Source: Lentisphaerota bacterium (GTDB lineage: Bacteria; Verrucomicrobiota; Lentisphaeria; Victivallales; Victivallaceae). From it: a stretch of DNA of 64,000 nucleotides. The notes under the pieces are model-generated. The model ran no database searches. It saw nothing but the letters and a program-made list of their open reading frames with translations, and was not told the DNA's origin. The translations under genes were made by a program, and so were the position numbers. Positions 51,601 through 59,326 of the stretch are shown here, piece by piece. The stretch is taken from contig SUWG01000007.1 in NCBI GenBank assembly GCA_015061625.1, positions 62,001 to 126,000 of the forward strand, given 5' to 3'. Position 1 is the first letter of the stretch; each line of letters starts with the position of its first letter.

Positions 51601-52782
51601 GGTCATATACGGATAGTAGCCATTGATCGCATCTCTGGTGTAGTTCTGGAAAAGTTCAGAATATCCCCAATCCAGACCGCATTGTTCCAGCAGTTTTTCC
51701 TGAACCGGTACCGGGCCGCCCAGACCTTCCAGCAGAAAGGTGGTATCCGGAAATTCATTGCGTACTTTGGCAATGATATATTCCCATGCATCCTGCGGAA
51801 CCATGTAACCGGCATCACAGCGGAAACCATCCACTCCGCGTTTGCACCAGAAAAGGAAAACTTTGGCCATCAGGTCGTGAACTTTGCTCTGGCGGTAGTC
51901 AAGCTGACACAGATCGGCCCAGACGATACCCCATGCTCCGGGACTGACGAAGTGTTTGTTTTCATTGCGGATGAAGTAATCGGGGTGTTCGCTTTGCAGT
52001 TTTGAGGCCCATCCGGTATGATTGACCGGCAGATCCATGAAGATCCTGCCGCCTCTGGCGTGGACGGCATCGATCAATTCGGTAAATTGCTCCATCGGAG
52101 TTGCTGAAGTGTCAAATTCTGCCAGAGCCGGATCGACGGCAAAATAGTCGGTGGCCGCAAACGGGCTGCCGTAACGCCCCATCCTTCCGTAAGCCATCGG
52201 GGTAGGGTGAATGGGGAGCAACTGCAGAATCCGGCAGTTGAGCGTATCGAAAATATGATCCAGTTTCCGTATCACACTGCGGAAAGTGCCTGATGGCGGC
52301 ACGATGGTGAAGCCTTCCTGATCGAGCGTTTCAAAGTCCGGTTGTTCCGGGGAGTGCGGCAGATACATCCATTTGCCCCATTGCCGTACAAAGCAACAGT
52401 ATATTCCGTTGCCGGAAACGTTGGCATTGGAAGATACTTTCAAATGGAAGTTGTTGCCGCTTGACCATATTGCCGGAGATTTATCTGCGGGCAGAAAGCA
52501 GCATTTCGCTTCAAACACGCCGACTTCAGTCAGGGGCAGGGTCAATTTGAATGAACCGTCACTTTGCCGGTGCATTTCCAGATCGTGCCAATCACTGCCT
52601 TTCGGAGTGCGGTTGGCTTCGGTTTTTTCGATTTGTTCAGCGATTTTTGCCGCTCCGCCGCCGATATTGGTGCGCAATACCGCCCGGCCTTTTTTATCTG
52701 CCGGAATGCCGTAAAAAGAGAAAGTTGCTGTTTCGCCGGTGAAAAAGAGAGATTTTTCCGGTATCAGAGATTGGGTGGTCAT
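48625..52782 (-). CDS. Amylo-alpha-1,6-glucosidase/alpha-amylase fusion (GH13 + GH133 glycogen-debranching type)
   Basis: The 1385-aa protein has no signal peptide. After an N-terminal beta domain (residues 1-130), a GH13 TIM-barrel runs about 160-520 with VDGFRCDAGYM (nucleophile D323), TTFLLEGLGG (acid/base E352) and ETHDN (D411). A beta domain follows, then a C-terminal (alpha/alpha) barrel (about 1030-1380) of the GDE_C type with LDWGRDTLIVLRGL and NMICGGNDSNRDTTDAPL. This layout combines transferase and alpha-1,6-glucosidase activities for glycogen or alpha-glucan debranching in the cytosol. It is coupled (4-bp overlaps) to the esterase upstream and the deacylase downstream. Confidence 0.9.
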   Translation of the reverse strand: MTTQSLIPEKSLFFTGETATFSFYGIPADKKGRAVLRTNIGGGAAKIAEQIEKTEANRTPKGSDWHDLEMHRQSDGSFKLTLPLTEVGVFEAKCCFLPADKSPAIWSSGNNFHLKVSSNANVSGNGIYCCFVRQWGKWMYLPHSPEQPDFETLDQEGFTIVPPSGTFRSVIRKLDHIFDTLNCRILQLLPIHPTPMAYGRMGRYGSPFAATDYFAVDPALAEFDTSATPMEQFTELIDAVHARGGRIFMDLPVNHTGWASKLQSEHPDYFIRNENKHFVSPGAWGIVWADLCQLDYRQSKVHDLMAKVFLFWCKRGVDGFRCDAGYMVPQDAWEYIIAKVRNEFPDTTFLLEGLGGPVPVQEKLLEQCGLDWGYSELFQNYTRDAINGYYPYMTASARRGGTLVNFSETHDNLRLAANGKAYAKLRLMVNALLAVNGTFGFANGAEFYATEKIDVHQCGALNFGAVDNLCALTGKINILLATHPAFGTDAEISLIQQGPGNVIAALRKSPGHTPLLILLNLDCENASFIHFSQVEFDGGRDLLSGKFCNFTGDNGVKKIQLAPAEALCIAFDDFSIPETMPKVPELKNALKAARMAQSAALNYTTLANAARADGKSLCADPEKFVESVSGISPAPVCRWHYPQDACRIVMAAPQDILLIHSPVPFIAELTNSNTTLCRVESLQQNSGEHFALLKINSRRKRTSPENITLNMTAFEPDGVRKISGNILLLADPEKRLVHLSGRWQDAGNHYVFGSNVSSSYAMFSAQWGKLNSKYDAILAVNDNPEYPVDRHIMFTRCRAWLVVDEYSQELTVKSLENYSAHPGNRAKWEFLVPDGHGGRCTLSVKFRMAFDRNAIELEFQRKMRTDGISPEAKLILRPDLEDRVNHTTTRACDGAEKHFPASVTAKENGFDFQPAGRKLQMRISAGKFHISPEWNYMVDLPQERYYGMNDKTDLFSPGYFEIPLALGGSVTLSAGVGKDLTATADFPDYDFPAALPPEALAIDSLNRFIVKRDGLNTVIAGYPWFLDWGRDTLIVLRGLVKFPEFQEKAAQIIRRFAAFEKSGTIPNMICGGNDSNRDTTDAPLYLIIAVRDYIAETGNKKFLTEKCNGRTIKEILLSIIHHYQIGTPNRIIMDQESGLIFSPSHFTWMDTNYPAGTPREGYPIEIQSLWYAALEFLGERQLAAKVRQSIEKYFFTGTVPADCLHCASGTPASQAIADDHLRCNILTAITLGAVSDPEKQRRILNHTSKLLIPGAIRTLDDSEVSYPLPVSRDGRLLNTPNYPYQGYYRGPEDTSRKVAYHNGTAWGWPFPAYCEALAAVGDSHSNKRALALLMSAIQWMENGVIGEMPEVLDGHAPHLNGGCLAQAWSISEFYRVFKILSQAGI

Positions 52783-53558
52783 ATTTGTTGCTCCGGAAGT
52801 TCGCCGGTGACGAAAAATTTCATCACATCCTGAATATAGAGATCCCAGAATTCCCAGGTGTGACTGCCGGGGCGTTCAAAGGCATAAAATCCGGGATACT
52901 CCAGTTTTCGCATGAATTTATTGAATTTGCGGTTGTCTCCGATCATGAAGTCTTCTGAACCGCAAAATGAGATGATTTCCGGCAGTTCTTTACCGGAATC
53001 GACTGCTTTTTGTGCGAGATCAAAAAGATCATTGCCCCGCGGCACAACTTGAGAAACAGTGCCGAATATCCGGCGGAATTCCGGGTGCCATCCGGCTGAA
53101 GATTTATCCCGGAAGCGGTATTTTATATCGGTAACGCTGGATAATCCGGCGACTGCGGCAAATTTTTCCGGACAGCGCAAACCCAGTTTCAATGCGCCGT
53201 AACCGCCCATGGATAATCCGGCGGCAAAGGTATGTTCCTTATCCGGAGACAGGTTGAAAATGGATTTGACGGTCTGCGGCAGTTCTTCCGAAATAAAAGT
53301 CCAGTAATTTTCGCCGGATACGGCATCGGTGTAGAAACTGCGTCCGCCGTCAGGCATGATCACGACCATATTGTACCGGTCGGCGTAGCGTTCTATGGAA
53401 CTGCGGCGGAACCACATCGAACTGTCATCTGATAAGCCGTGCAAAAGGTACATCACTTTGCGCGGTTCATCCGTGTTGCCGGTCAGCGGCACGATCACAT
53501 TCATACTTACCGCTTTAAGCAATACTGCCGAATTGAAACGGCATTCCATAAAAGCCAT
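52779..53558 (-). CDS. Esterase-family alpha/beta hydrolase (PF00756 type)
   Basis: The 259-aa protein shows a serine-hydrolase fold with YLLHGLSDDSSMWFRRS near the N-terminus, the nucleophile elbow GLSMGGYG, an acid region SFCGSEDFM and a His block RPGSHTWEFWD. This family includes feruloyl and acetylxylan esterases and S-formylglutathione hydrolase. No signal peptide is present, so it works in the cytosol, perhaps removing acyl groups from imported oligosaccharides. It heads an operon with the debranching enzyme and the D-aminoacylase and is preceded by an operator-like palindrome. Confidence 0.85.
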   Translation of the reverse strand: MAFMECRFNSAVLLKAVSMNVIVPLTGNTDEPRKVMYLLHGLSDDSSMWFRRSSIERYADRYNMVVIMPDGGRSFYTDAVSGENYWTFISEELPQTVKSIFNLSPDKEHTFAAGLSMGGYGALKLGLRCPEKFAAVAGLSSVTDIKYRFRDKSSAGWHPEFRRIFGTVSQVVPRGNDLFDLAQKAVDSGKELPEIISFCGSEDFMIGDNRKFNKFMRKLEYPGFYAFERPGSHTWEFWDLYIQDVMKFFVTGELPEQQI

Positions 53559-53574
53559 AAATTTTTCCTCGCCG

Positions 53575-53607
53575 GTTATGTTATGCTATACTGTTATGTA
53601 ACATAAC
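53575..53607. promoter_or_regulatory. Candidate operator of the esterase-debranching operon
   Basis: GTTATGT-A-ACATAAC is a perfect palindrome at 53593-53607 overlapping the predicted -10. Another GTTATGT occurs at 53575-53581, exactly 18 bp away in direct orientation, so two protein subunits could bind on one DNA face. Confidence 0.55.
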
Positions 53608-53628
53608 CCGGTTTTGTGGTAAATTCAA
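53600..53628 (-). promoter_or_regulatory. Predicted promoter of the esterase-debranching operon
   Basis: On the minus strand TTGAAT (53628-53623), 17 bp, TATGTT (53605-53600). The -10 is embedded in the palindrome. Confidence 0.6.
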
Positions 53629-53649
53629 GTTTTTTGGTGTGAAAAATGG

Positions 53650-54891
53650 TCAGATAAAAGGCTGGGTCCACGCTTTGATATGCCGGGGATAAAACATGAC
53701 CTCAAGTTGAGTCGGTGTGTCACTTACCACTTCGGCGCGCACATAAAGATCATCCGGAGTCATGGTGTAGTGAGCCTCAATACCGTCAACGGCTTTGACG
53801 CACGCACCGATATCTTCGCCGATCATTGGAATATCCCGCTGCCAGTAGGCTTTTTCATGGTGGAAATGTTTTTTTGGCGTGTGCCGGTTGAAATCTTTTT
53901 TGGTGGTGATGAAACGTATTTGATATTTTTCTCCGGGGCGGGCGGCAACTTTTACTTTCAACGTGCGTGACGCGGAATCAAAATCGATATTTTCAAGATA
54001 AACTCCGCATGATGAATAAAAATTTCCGGCATTGAGAGCATTGATCAAATTGTCAGTGGTCATCTCACCGGGGCAGTTGACCATCACCCAGCCGTGGTCA
54101 CAGCCGCAAAATCCGGAAATGGTTTCCGGAGTGTAATGATGGGCATCATCGGTCGCTGTGCCGTAAATGATGCCGTAACCTTTGACCAGCCGGTGCGCCA
54201 GAACGTAATCCCAGTATTTTTCCGGAGAAGTGACCGGATCATCGGCTTGGATCTCTGCGCCGATACCGTTGTTGCAAATTTCCATAAATTTGAGTTCCGG
54301 GGTGTCGATGATTAACTGCGGATCGATATCCCAATACCGCCAGAACGGGTGATTGACCATAAAGATGGAATTGCATTTTTCTTCAGCAACGGTCTGCCGG
54401 TAAAGTTCGTAAATCGCCCGGAATGATTCTTGCTGATCTTTGCCCATGACCGGATAGATGGTGCGCGGGCAGTTGATGGCGTTGCAGTGAAATTCTATTC
54501 TTTCGGTTGCGCTGTAATGTCCGCCGGTGATTTCAGATCCGCCGATAAGGATGAATTTACCGGGTATCTCCCACTCCTGCTGCAATTCGGCAAAGGTTTT
54601 CAATTTGATCATCTGCCGGATGCCGAGTTTTCTGACTTCGATTTTTTCACCCAGAAGTTCTCTGCTCCATCTGGCTTCGGCGGCATCGAATAACGGCGGC
54701 CACATCGGCGGTGGATTTTCCACGATCGGGAAACTGACATTTTCCTCATCCGGGTAAATGTTGTGATCGGTAATGCAGACGAAATCGTAGTGCAGTTTGT
54801 CACGGTATATGTATGCGGCGATCTCCGGCAAGCCGGCGGCATCTGACCATGCGGTATGCGTATGGAGCGCACCTTTTTTCCAATTACCCAT
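53650..54891 (-). CDS. PHP-domain (CehA/McbA-like) metallohydrolase
   Basis: The 413-aa protein begins with GALHTHTAWSD and ITDHNIYPDEENV, the HxH and DH metal motifs of PHP-type phosphoesterases. Further His-containing segments (GGSEITGGHYSATERIEFHCNA, MVNHPFW, GTATDDAHHY, HGWVMV) supply the remaining ligands. The C-terminal 100 residues form a beta domain (LKVKVAARPGEKYQIRFI). CehA/McbA-type proteins are annotated as metallohydrolases, some acting on carbamate esters; the physiological substrate here is unknown. It is 5 bp downstream of a rhamnosidase gene and the last gene of that operon, so it may act on a modified sugar or phospho-sugar. Confidence 0.8.
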   Translation of the reverse strand: MGNWKKGALHTHTAWSDAAGLPEIAAYIYRDKLHYDFVCITDHNIYPDEENVSFPIVENPPPMWPPLFDAAEARWSRELLGEKIEVRKLGIRQMIKLKTFAELQQEWEIPGKFILIGGSEITGGHYSATERIEFHCNAINCPRTIYPVMGKDQQESFRAIYELYRQTVAEEKCNSIFMVNHPFWRYWDIDPQLIIDTPELKFMEICNNGIGAEIQADDPVTSPEKYWDYVLAHRLVKGYGIIYGTATDDAHHYTPETISGFCGCDHGWVMVNCPGEMTTDNLINALNAGNFYSSCGVYLENIDFDSASRTLKVKVAARPGEKYQIRFITTKKDFNRHTPKKHFHHEKAYWQRDIPMIGEDIGACVKAVDGIEAHYTMTPDDLYVRAEVVSDTPTQLEVMFYPRHIKAWTQPFI

Positions 54892-54896
54892 GATTA

Positions 54897-57029
54897 TTAC
54901 ATTTCCTCTGCATTTAATGAATCCGGAATCACCAACGTATATTCAATGCCTTCCGGGATATGATAACGATAAGTATTACCAACTTTCTCTGCCTTGATTT
55001 CTCCGAAGGCAGTACGGTAACTGAATTTGAAATCTCCGGCCTCCGGGATGTCTTGCGGAGCGATGATCATTTTTTTGAATCCGGGAGCGGTAATCTTGAA
55101 TCCGGCCAAATAGCGGAAGTACCATGCAACCATATCGCCGAACATGATGTGGGTCTGTGAATCTCTCCCATCCCATGCTTCCCAAAGGGTGGTTGCCCCC
55201 TGTTTTATCCAGTAACCGAAACCGGGATAATCTGTTTGAGTCAGCACTTTGAATGCTTCTGCGGCACAACCGTTTTCGGCCATGATCCTTGGAATCAGTT
55301 TGGCAGCCTGTACTCCGTAATATGATTTATACTCCATTTTACGGACTTGTCCGATCAATCTGACGACCAGATCCGGCGATTCATCAAGTTTGTAATAGAT
55401 CGCACAGGCATTGGCGGTAGGTCCGCCGGTGGAATAGGAGCCGTCAGCATTGCGGTATTTTTTGATAAAAGCCGTTTTGGTTTTATTTATGGCTTCATCC
55501 AGCCACACAGTATCCCGGAGGGCAAACATGGCGGCGAATTGCCGGAGAATCCTCATGTTATTGTAGAATATTGCCGTCGAATTGACCTCTGCCGGGCAAG
55601 CCGTTTCCGGACTGGCGGTATACCAGTCACTTGGCAGGCCATATTCGATAATGCCGTCTACACTGCGGGAGAGATTGTATAGTACATTTTTTTTCATATG
55701 CTCATAGAATTTTTCCGCAACATCAGTTTTGCCGGTAAATTGCCAGAGCTGGTACGGGATTTCAAAAAATCCCATATCTTCGATCGGACCGCAATAGTGA
55801 TTGTAACCCCAACCTGCAGCAGGGGCGATACCGGATATCTGACCGGTGAGCCGCTGGGCATCGGCGATTATCTGTAAAAAGTGTTCATAATTTTTTGCCC
55901 CGTCATACATCCATAAACCCGGTTCACAACCGATGGTGGCATCGCCGAGCCAGCCATTTTTTTCCCGGTGGGGGCAGTCAGTGGGGATTCCGGTGAAATT
56001 GCCGACATAACTGTTGCGGGTGCAATCAATAAGTTTGGCGGCAATGGGATGGGATATCTGCATTTGGCCATTGGGGGCAAAATCATTGTACACATAACAG
56101 GCTTGGACATCCAGTTTGCTCACTTCGCCATCGATTTGCAGTTTCACATAGCGGAATCCGTGATAGGTAAAACGCGGTTGCCAGACAAAATCATTTTTAT
56201 CACCATGGATATACATATCAGTTTGGGCAATATCGCCGCCGACGATGTAACAGGCAATATTGCTCCGGTCAAGTTCACCGTCGCCGGAGATCAATTCGCT
56301 GTAAATAATGGTGATTTTAGTTCCTTTTTTTCCGGAAACGGTGAGCCGGACAAAGCCGGTGGTGTTTTTGCCGAAGTCGTAAATGGTTGAACCATCTTTG
56401 CCTGACCAACTTTTTACCGGAGCGTAAACCTCCTGTATCCGGCATTTGGGAGTTTCATCTTTGATGAGCAACCCCGGTGGTAAAGCGACCAGACGGGCCG
56501 GCTGCCATTGGGAATCATCAAATCCGGGCAGATCCCAACCGGGAATATCTTTGGCTGCATCAAAATATTCACCGGAACGCAGTTGATTGAAAAATATTCC
56601 GCTGTTTTCGCCTTTCCAACTCCGGTCACTTACGGCGATCAACTTTTCATCTGCGAAAAGTTCCAGATAGAGCCGGTTGTAATTGCGCCACGGGGCCTTG
56701 TCGAAGTGCCACAACTCATGGGTGGCACAATTGAACCAACCGTTGCCGAGGATCGCACCGATGACATTTTCTCCGGTTTTCAACAGACTCGTCACGTCAT
56801 ATTCACAAAATCCGGTATGTTTATCCAACTGGGTCACTGTCGGAACCATGATATCCTTACTGACGGGGGTGCCATTGATGGTTATGTCAGCCCAGCCGGG
56901 AGAGGCAAAACGCAGTTTTGCATGGTGTGGCAGAATATCAAGACAGAAGGTTTTCCGCAGTAACGGTGCCGGATGTTCCTTGGCCCGGAAATCGATCGCT
57001 TCTCCGTGGAAGTTGATCCAGTAGGTCAT
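54897..57029 (-). CDS. Alpha-L-rhamnosidase, GH78 (copy 2)
   Basis: The 710-aa protein has the GH78 order: N-terminal beta domains with galactose-binding-like folds (residues 1-310), and an (alpha/alpha)6 barrel. The motif GIPTDCPHREKNGWLGDA holds D351, E356 and D363, the residues equivalent to those binding and activating rhamnose, and GATTLWEAWDG holds E617, the likely general acid/base partner. A C-terminal beta domain follows. There is no signal peptide, so it works on imported oligosaccharides. It is a paralogue of the gene just upstream; about two thirds of aligned N-terminal residues are identical by eye. The gap to the paralogue is 11 bp, so it is in the same operon. Confidence 0.92.
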   Translation of the reverse strand: MTYWINFHGEAIDFRAKEHPAPLLRKTFCLDILPHHAKLRFASPGWADITINGTPVSKDIMVPTVTQLDKHTGFCEYDVTSLLKTGENVIGAILGNGWFNCATHELWHFDKAPWRNYNRLYLELFADEKLIAVSDRSWKGENSGIFFNQLRSGEYFDAAKDIPGWDLPGFDDSQWQPARLVALPPGLLIKDETPKCRIQEVYAPVKSWSGKDGSTIYDFGKNTTGFVRLTVSGKKGTKITIIYSELISGDGELDRSNIACYIVGGDIAQTDMYIHGDKNDFVWQPRFTYHGFRYVKLQIDGEVSKLDVQACYVYNDFAPNGQMQISHPIAAKLIDCTRNSYVGNFTGIPTDCPHREKNGWLGDATIGCEPGLWMYDGAKNYEHFLQIIADAQRLTGQISGIAPAAGWGYNHYCGPIEDMGFFEIPYQLWQFTGKTDVAEKFYEHMKKNVLYNLSRSVDGIIEYGLPSDWYTASPETACPAEVNSTAIFYNNMRILRQFAAMFALRDTVWLDEAINKTKTAFIKKYRNADGSYSTGGPTANACAIYYKLDESPDLVVRLIGQVRKMEYKSYYGVQAAKLIPRIMAENGCAAEAFKVLTQTDYPGFGYWIKQGATTLWEAWDGRDSQTHIMFGDMVAWYFRYLAGFKITAPGFKKMIIAPQDIPEAGDFKFSYRTAFGEIKAEKVGNTYRYHIPEGIEYTLVIPDSLNAEEM

Positions 57030-57040
57030 GATTCAAATCC

Positions 57041-59179
57041 TTAAAATACTGTTGTTTGCAAAGATTCCGGAATTTTGGTTACACAATCGATATCCTGCGG
57101 CACATGATAACTGAAGTTATTGCCGTTTTTCCGGATTTCGATTTTGCCGTATGGCGTTTGATAGGAACAACTGAAATCTCCGGCTTCGGGGATATCTGCC
57201 GGAGCCAGAAGGATCTTTTTGAAGCCCGGTTCGAGGATCTTGATACCGGCCAGATTGCGGAAACACCAGGCGGTAAAGTCGCCGAACATGATGTGGGTCT
57301 GGGAATAACCGCCGTGCCAATGCTCCCAGAGAGTCGTGGCACCTTGAGTTATCCAGTAGCCCCAGCCGGGGTATTCGGTCTGGGTGTAAAGTTTGAATGC
57401 ATCTTCACCGTAACCGTAATCAGCCAGCACCCGCGGAATGAGTTTGGCTCCGACGATGCCGAAGTCGGCTTTGTGATCGTTGGCACGCACCTGTTCGGCA
57501 AGATGTGCGGCAAGGGCAGGGGAATCATCCAGTTTGAAGTAGAGCGCGCAGGCGTTGGCGGTCAATTCATCTTTGGCATAAGTGCCGTCGGCATTGCGGA
57601 AGTGTTTCAGGAAAACGGCCTTGATTTCTTCTTTCAATGCGGCATATTCCGCCGCATCGCCCGGAGCGACGATACCGGCAAATTTTTCCATCAAAGAGAG
57701 AATGTAATAGAAAAATGCGGTGGATGTCAACGCCACGGTGACGATCCGGTGCCGGTCGTGATGACACCAGTCGCCCAGACCGAAATTCAGCAGACCGTCA
57801 GCATTTCTCATTGCCAGAGCGTAGTTGATGTAACTGCGCATATTCGGGTATGACTTCTCAATGGCAGAGGTCGCCCCGGTATATTGCCATATCTGATAGG
57901 GAATTTCAAAGAGAGCCACATCCCACACCGGGCCGTTGCCCCAGTTGTAACCCCAACCGGCGGCGGGGGCGATACCGGAAAGTTGTCCGCTGGGCCGCTG
58001 GGCATCGGCGATTATCTGAACGAAATGCTCATAGTTTTTTGCTCCGTCATACATCCACAAGCCGGTTTCACAGGCCAACTGGGCATCACCGGTCCAACCG
58101 TTTTTCTCCCGGTGGGGGCAGTCGGTGGGAATACCGGTAAAGTTGGCAATGTAACTGTTGCGGGTGCAATCGAGCAGTTTGGAAGCAATCCCGTTGCCGA
58201 TGGTGAATCGACCGTTTTCGGCGAAGTTGCTGTGGATATAACACGCCGTGATCTCATCGACAGAAATATTGCCGGAAGCCACCAGTTTGACATAGCGGAA
58301 GCCGTGATAGGCAAAATGGGGCTGCCAGACTGCTCCGGATGAACCGTCATGGGTGTATACATCGATCTGGGCATCATCTCCGTCAACGATGTAACAGGCG
58401 ATATTATCTCTGGCCACATCTTTATTCTGGGCGATCAATTCGCTGTAAATGATGGTGTATTTGCTCCCGGCATCACCGGAAACTTTCAAGCGCACAAAGC
58501 CGGTCATATTTTTGCCGAAGTCATAGACGACAGAATCACTGTTGGCGATCCAGTTTGCCACCGGTTTGATCTCCTGCCGGATGGCGCATTGCGGGGCATC
58601 ATCTTTGAGCAGAGTTCCGGCCGGGGGCGTTACCTGAATGGCATTGGGCCATTGGGAGTCATCGAATCCGGGCAAATCCCAGCCGGGGATGACTTTTCTT
58701 GCATCGAAGTGTTCCCCGGAACGGAACTGGTTGTAGATTATTCCGCTGTTTTCGCCTTTCCATGTCGCATCGGAAGCGAGCAATTTTTCATTATCTGCCC
58801 ACAATTCCAGATAGAGGCGGTTGTAATTTCTCCACGGGGCTTTGTCGAAGTGCCACAACTCATGCGTGCCGCAGTTGTACCAGCCGTTGCCGAGAATCAC
58901 ACCGATAACATTTTCGCCGGTTTTCAGCAAATCGGTTACATCATATTCCACCCAACCGGTGTGTTTATCCAACTGGGTCACTGCCGGAACCATGATATCG
59001 TTACTTACCGGCTGACCGTTGACCGTGATCACCGCCCAGCCGGGGGCGGCGAAACGGAGCATGACATTGCCGGGAATGGCGGTCAGTTCAAATTTTTTAC
59101 GGAGCATCGGAGCGGGCAATTCCGGGCAACGCCAGTCGATCGCTTCACCATGCAAGTTTATCCAGAGTGTGTTTTTCAT
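57041..59179 (-). CDS. Alpha-L-rhamnosidase, GH78 (copy 1)
   Basis: The 712-aa cytosolic enzyme shares the complete GH78 layout with its neighbour: beta domains at the front, then TGIPTDCPHREKNGWTGDA with D353, E358 and D365, then TTLWEHWHGG carrying the late catalytic Glu near 619, and a C-terminal beta domain. It is the first gene of a three-gene operon (rhamnosidase 1, rhamnosidase 2, PHP hydrolase). The insert GDWCHHDRH at about residue 480 differs from the sister copy, so substrate preferences may differ. The upstream promoter has a palindrome in its spacer. No rhamnose-catabolism genes (rhaA, rhaB, rhaD) appear in the window. Confidence 0.93.
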   Translation of the reverse strand: MKNTLWINLHGEAIDWRCPELPAPMLRKKFELTAIPGNVMLRFAAPGWAVITVNGQPVSNDIMVPAVTQLDKHTGWVEYDVTDLLKTGENVIGVILGNGWYNCGTHELWHFDKAPWRNYNRLYLELWADNEKLLASDATWKGENSGIIYNQFRSGEHFDARKVIPGWDLPGFDDSQWPNAIQVTPPAGTLLKDDAPQCAIRQEIKPVANWIANSDSVVYDFGKNMTGFVRLKVSGDAGSKYTIIYSELIAQNKDVARDNIACYIVDGDDAQIDVYTHDGSSGAVWQPHFAYHGFRYVKLVASGNISVDEITACYIHSNFAENGRFTIGNGIASKLLDCTRNSYIANFTGIPTDCPHREKNGWTGDAQLACETGLWMYDGAKNYEHFVQIIADAQRPSGQLSGIAPAAGWGYNWGNGPVWDVALFEIPYQIWQYTGATSAIEKSYPNMRSYINYALAMRNADGLLNFGLGDWCHHDRHRIVTVALTSTAFFYYILSLMEKFAGIVAPGDAAEYAALKEEIKAVFLKHFRNADGTYAKDELTANACALYFKLDDSPALAAHLAEQVRANDHKADFGIVGAKLIPRVLADYGYGEDAFKLYTQTEYPGWGYWITQGATTLWEHWHGGYSQTHIMFGDFTAWCFRNLAGIKILEPGFKKILLAPADIPEAGDFSCSYQTPYGKIEIRKNGNNFSYHVPQDIDCVTKIPESLQTTVF

Positions 59180-59225
59180 AAAAAATATCCTTCAGGTTGA
59201 GTATAGAAAATCATGTCACGGTTAA

Positions 59226-59254
59226 AAGATATTGCCGGAGTGCGGCAAATTCAA
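59226..59254 (-). promoter_or_regulatory. Predicted promoter of the rhamnosidase operon
   Basis: On the minus strand TTGAAT (59254-59249), 17 bp, TATCTT (59231-59226), identical hexamers to those before purD. Confidence 0.55.
59232..59248. promoter_or_regulatory. Palindrome filling the rhamnosidase promoter spacer
   Basis: TTGCCG and CGGCAA are separated by 5 bp and fill the entire 17-bp spacer. A regulator binding there would compete with RNA polymerase. Confidence 0.45.
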
Positions 59255-59285
59255 TCATAAATTAAAAAAATTACCGATTTTATGG

Positions 59286-59315
59286 TAAAAAAATCCCCTG
59301 CGTGAAACAGGGGAT
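59286..59315 (-). terminator. Rho-independent terminator of the 1317-aa glycosidase gene
   Basis: Read on the minus strand, an 8-bp stem (ATCCCCTG with CAGGGGAT) and 7-nt loop is followed by seven T. Confidence 0.85.
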
Positions 59316-59326
59316 CGGGAACTGTC

